This document shows positions 63,954-64,000 of a stretch of 64,000 bases of DNA, in pieces; position 1 is the first letter of the stretch; each line of letters opens with the position of its first letter. A model generated the notes under the pieces. It worked only from the letters and a program-made list of their open reading frames with translations, ran no database searches and was not told where the DNA came from. Position numbers and translations under genes: made by a program. The stretch is from Thiobacillus denitrificans (lineage in GTDB: Bacteria > Pseudomonadota > Gammaproteobacteria > Burkholderiales > Thiobacillaceae): assembly GCF_001530125.1 (NCBI RefSeq), contig NZ_LDUG01000019.1:156415-220414 (forward strand), written 5' to 3'.

Positions 63954-64000
63954 AGGTGGCCGGGATCGATCAATATGCGGAGCATGGTGATCGGTATGAA
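63926..64000 (+). CDS. Possible start of an ORF running off the window
   Basis: From GTG 63926 a frame of 25 codons remains open to the edge; it begins NPTGFESEQVAGIDQYAEH after the start. A GAGCGAGGGG sequence just upstream could bind ribosomes. The first copy of the direct repeat encodes the same GFESE word in an ATG ORF that stops after nine codons. I do not recognise the product. It may be chance. Confidence 0.2.
   Translation, partial: MNPTGFESEQVAGIDQYAEHGDRYE

Overview
The window looks like a chromosomal segment of an autotrophic betaproteobacterium, most likely a Thiobacillus-type sulfur oxidiser. The signs are high GC, tightly packed housekeeping genes in betaproteobacterial order (dusB-fis, pilT-pilU divergent from yggS-proC-yggT, gshA-gshB-EIIA-ptsH-ptsI), a phosphoribulokinase gene (Calvin cycle), a ferrooxidans-type glutamate-cysteine ligase, and a NarX/NarL-like pair beside a siroheme-type methyltransferase (nitrate or nitrite use). 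The genus is an inference; nothing in the window proves it.

Layout. 1-3.1 kb: the end of a uroporphyrinogen-III methyltransferase gene, a kinase-like remnant, a decayed integron (intI fragment, attI-like site, one cassette with attC), then a narXL-like two-component pair. 3.1-12.1 kb: a co-directional minus-strand block, dusB-fis-purH-purD-tsaC-hemF-class A PBP. 12.3-21.8 kb: mscL, polA divergent from a LOG-family gene, a DUF2782 gene, a membrane protein, uvrD, a MoaD-like gene, phosphoribulokinase and a GlcG/HbpS-type secreted protein. 21.8-31.7 kb: a long plus-strand block, leuS-lptE-holA-proA-nadD-rsfS-rlmH-maf-rng-alkA. 31.7-39 kb: a minus-strand block with a GGDEF/EAL protein and its binding-protein partner, xth, a DUF4124/glutaredoxin protein and an M3 oligopeptidase. 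39-45.5 kb: gamma carbonic anhydrase, two TlpA-like thiol proteins, a small lipoprotein, ettA, yhcH, slyX, hemJ, an RlmL-like methyltransferase and a small unknown gene. 45.5-52 kb: pilU-pilT and yggS-proC-yggT-(broken yggU)-dynamin. 52-58 kb: the PTS phosphorelay (EI, HPr, EIIA), apbE and glutathione synthesis. 58-64 kb: trmL, a membrane protein, a diguanylate cyclase, a DsbA-like/DsbB pair, a glucosylglycerol-phosphate synthase fused to a phosphatase domain, and a largely empty right edge.

The most unusual content is mobile and repetitive. A family of short modular palindromes is scattered between genes and has also entered genes. One 51-bp unit interrupts yggU with a stop codon. A 123-bp, 41-codon insert sits in frame in the oligopeptidase gene. 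A different G/C-rich palindrome is translated inside leuS. Copies keep their hairpins through paired base changes, so structure appears to be selected. A separate MITE-like inverted-repeat element between two convergent genes supplies the stop codons of both.

No tRNA, rRNA or CRISPR array was seen.
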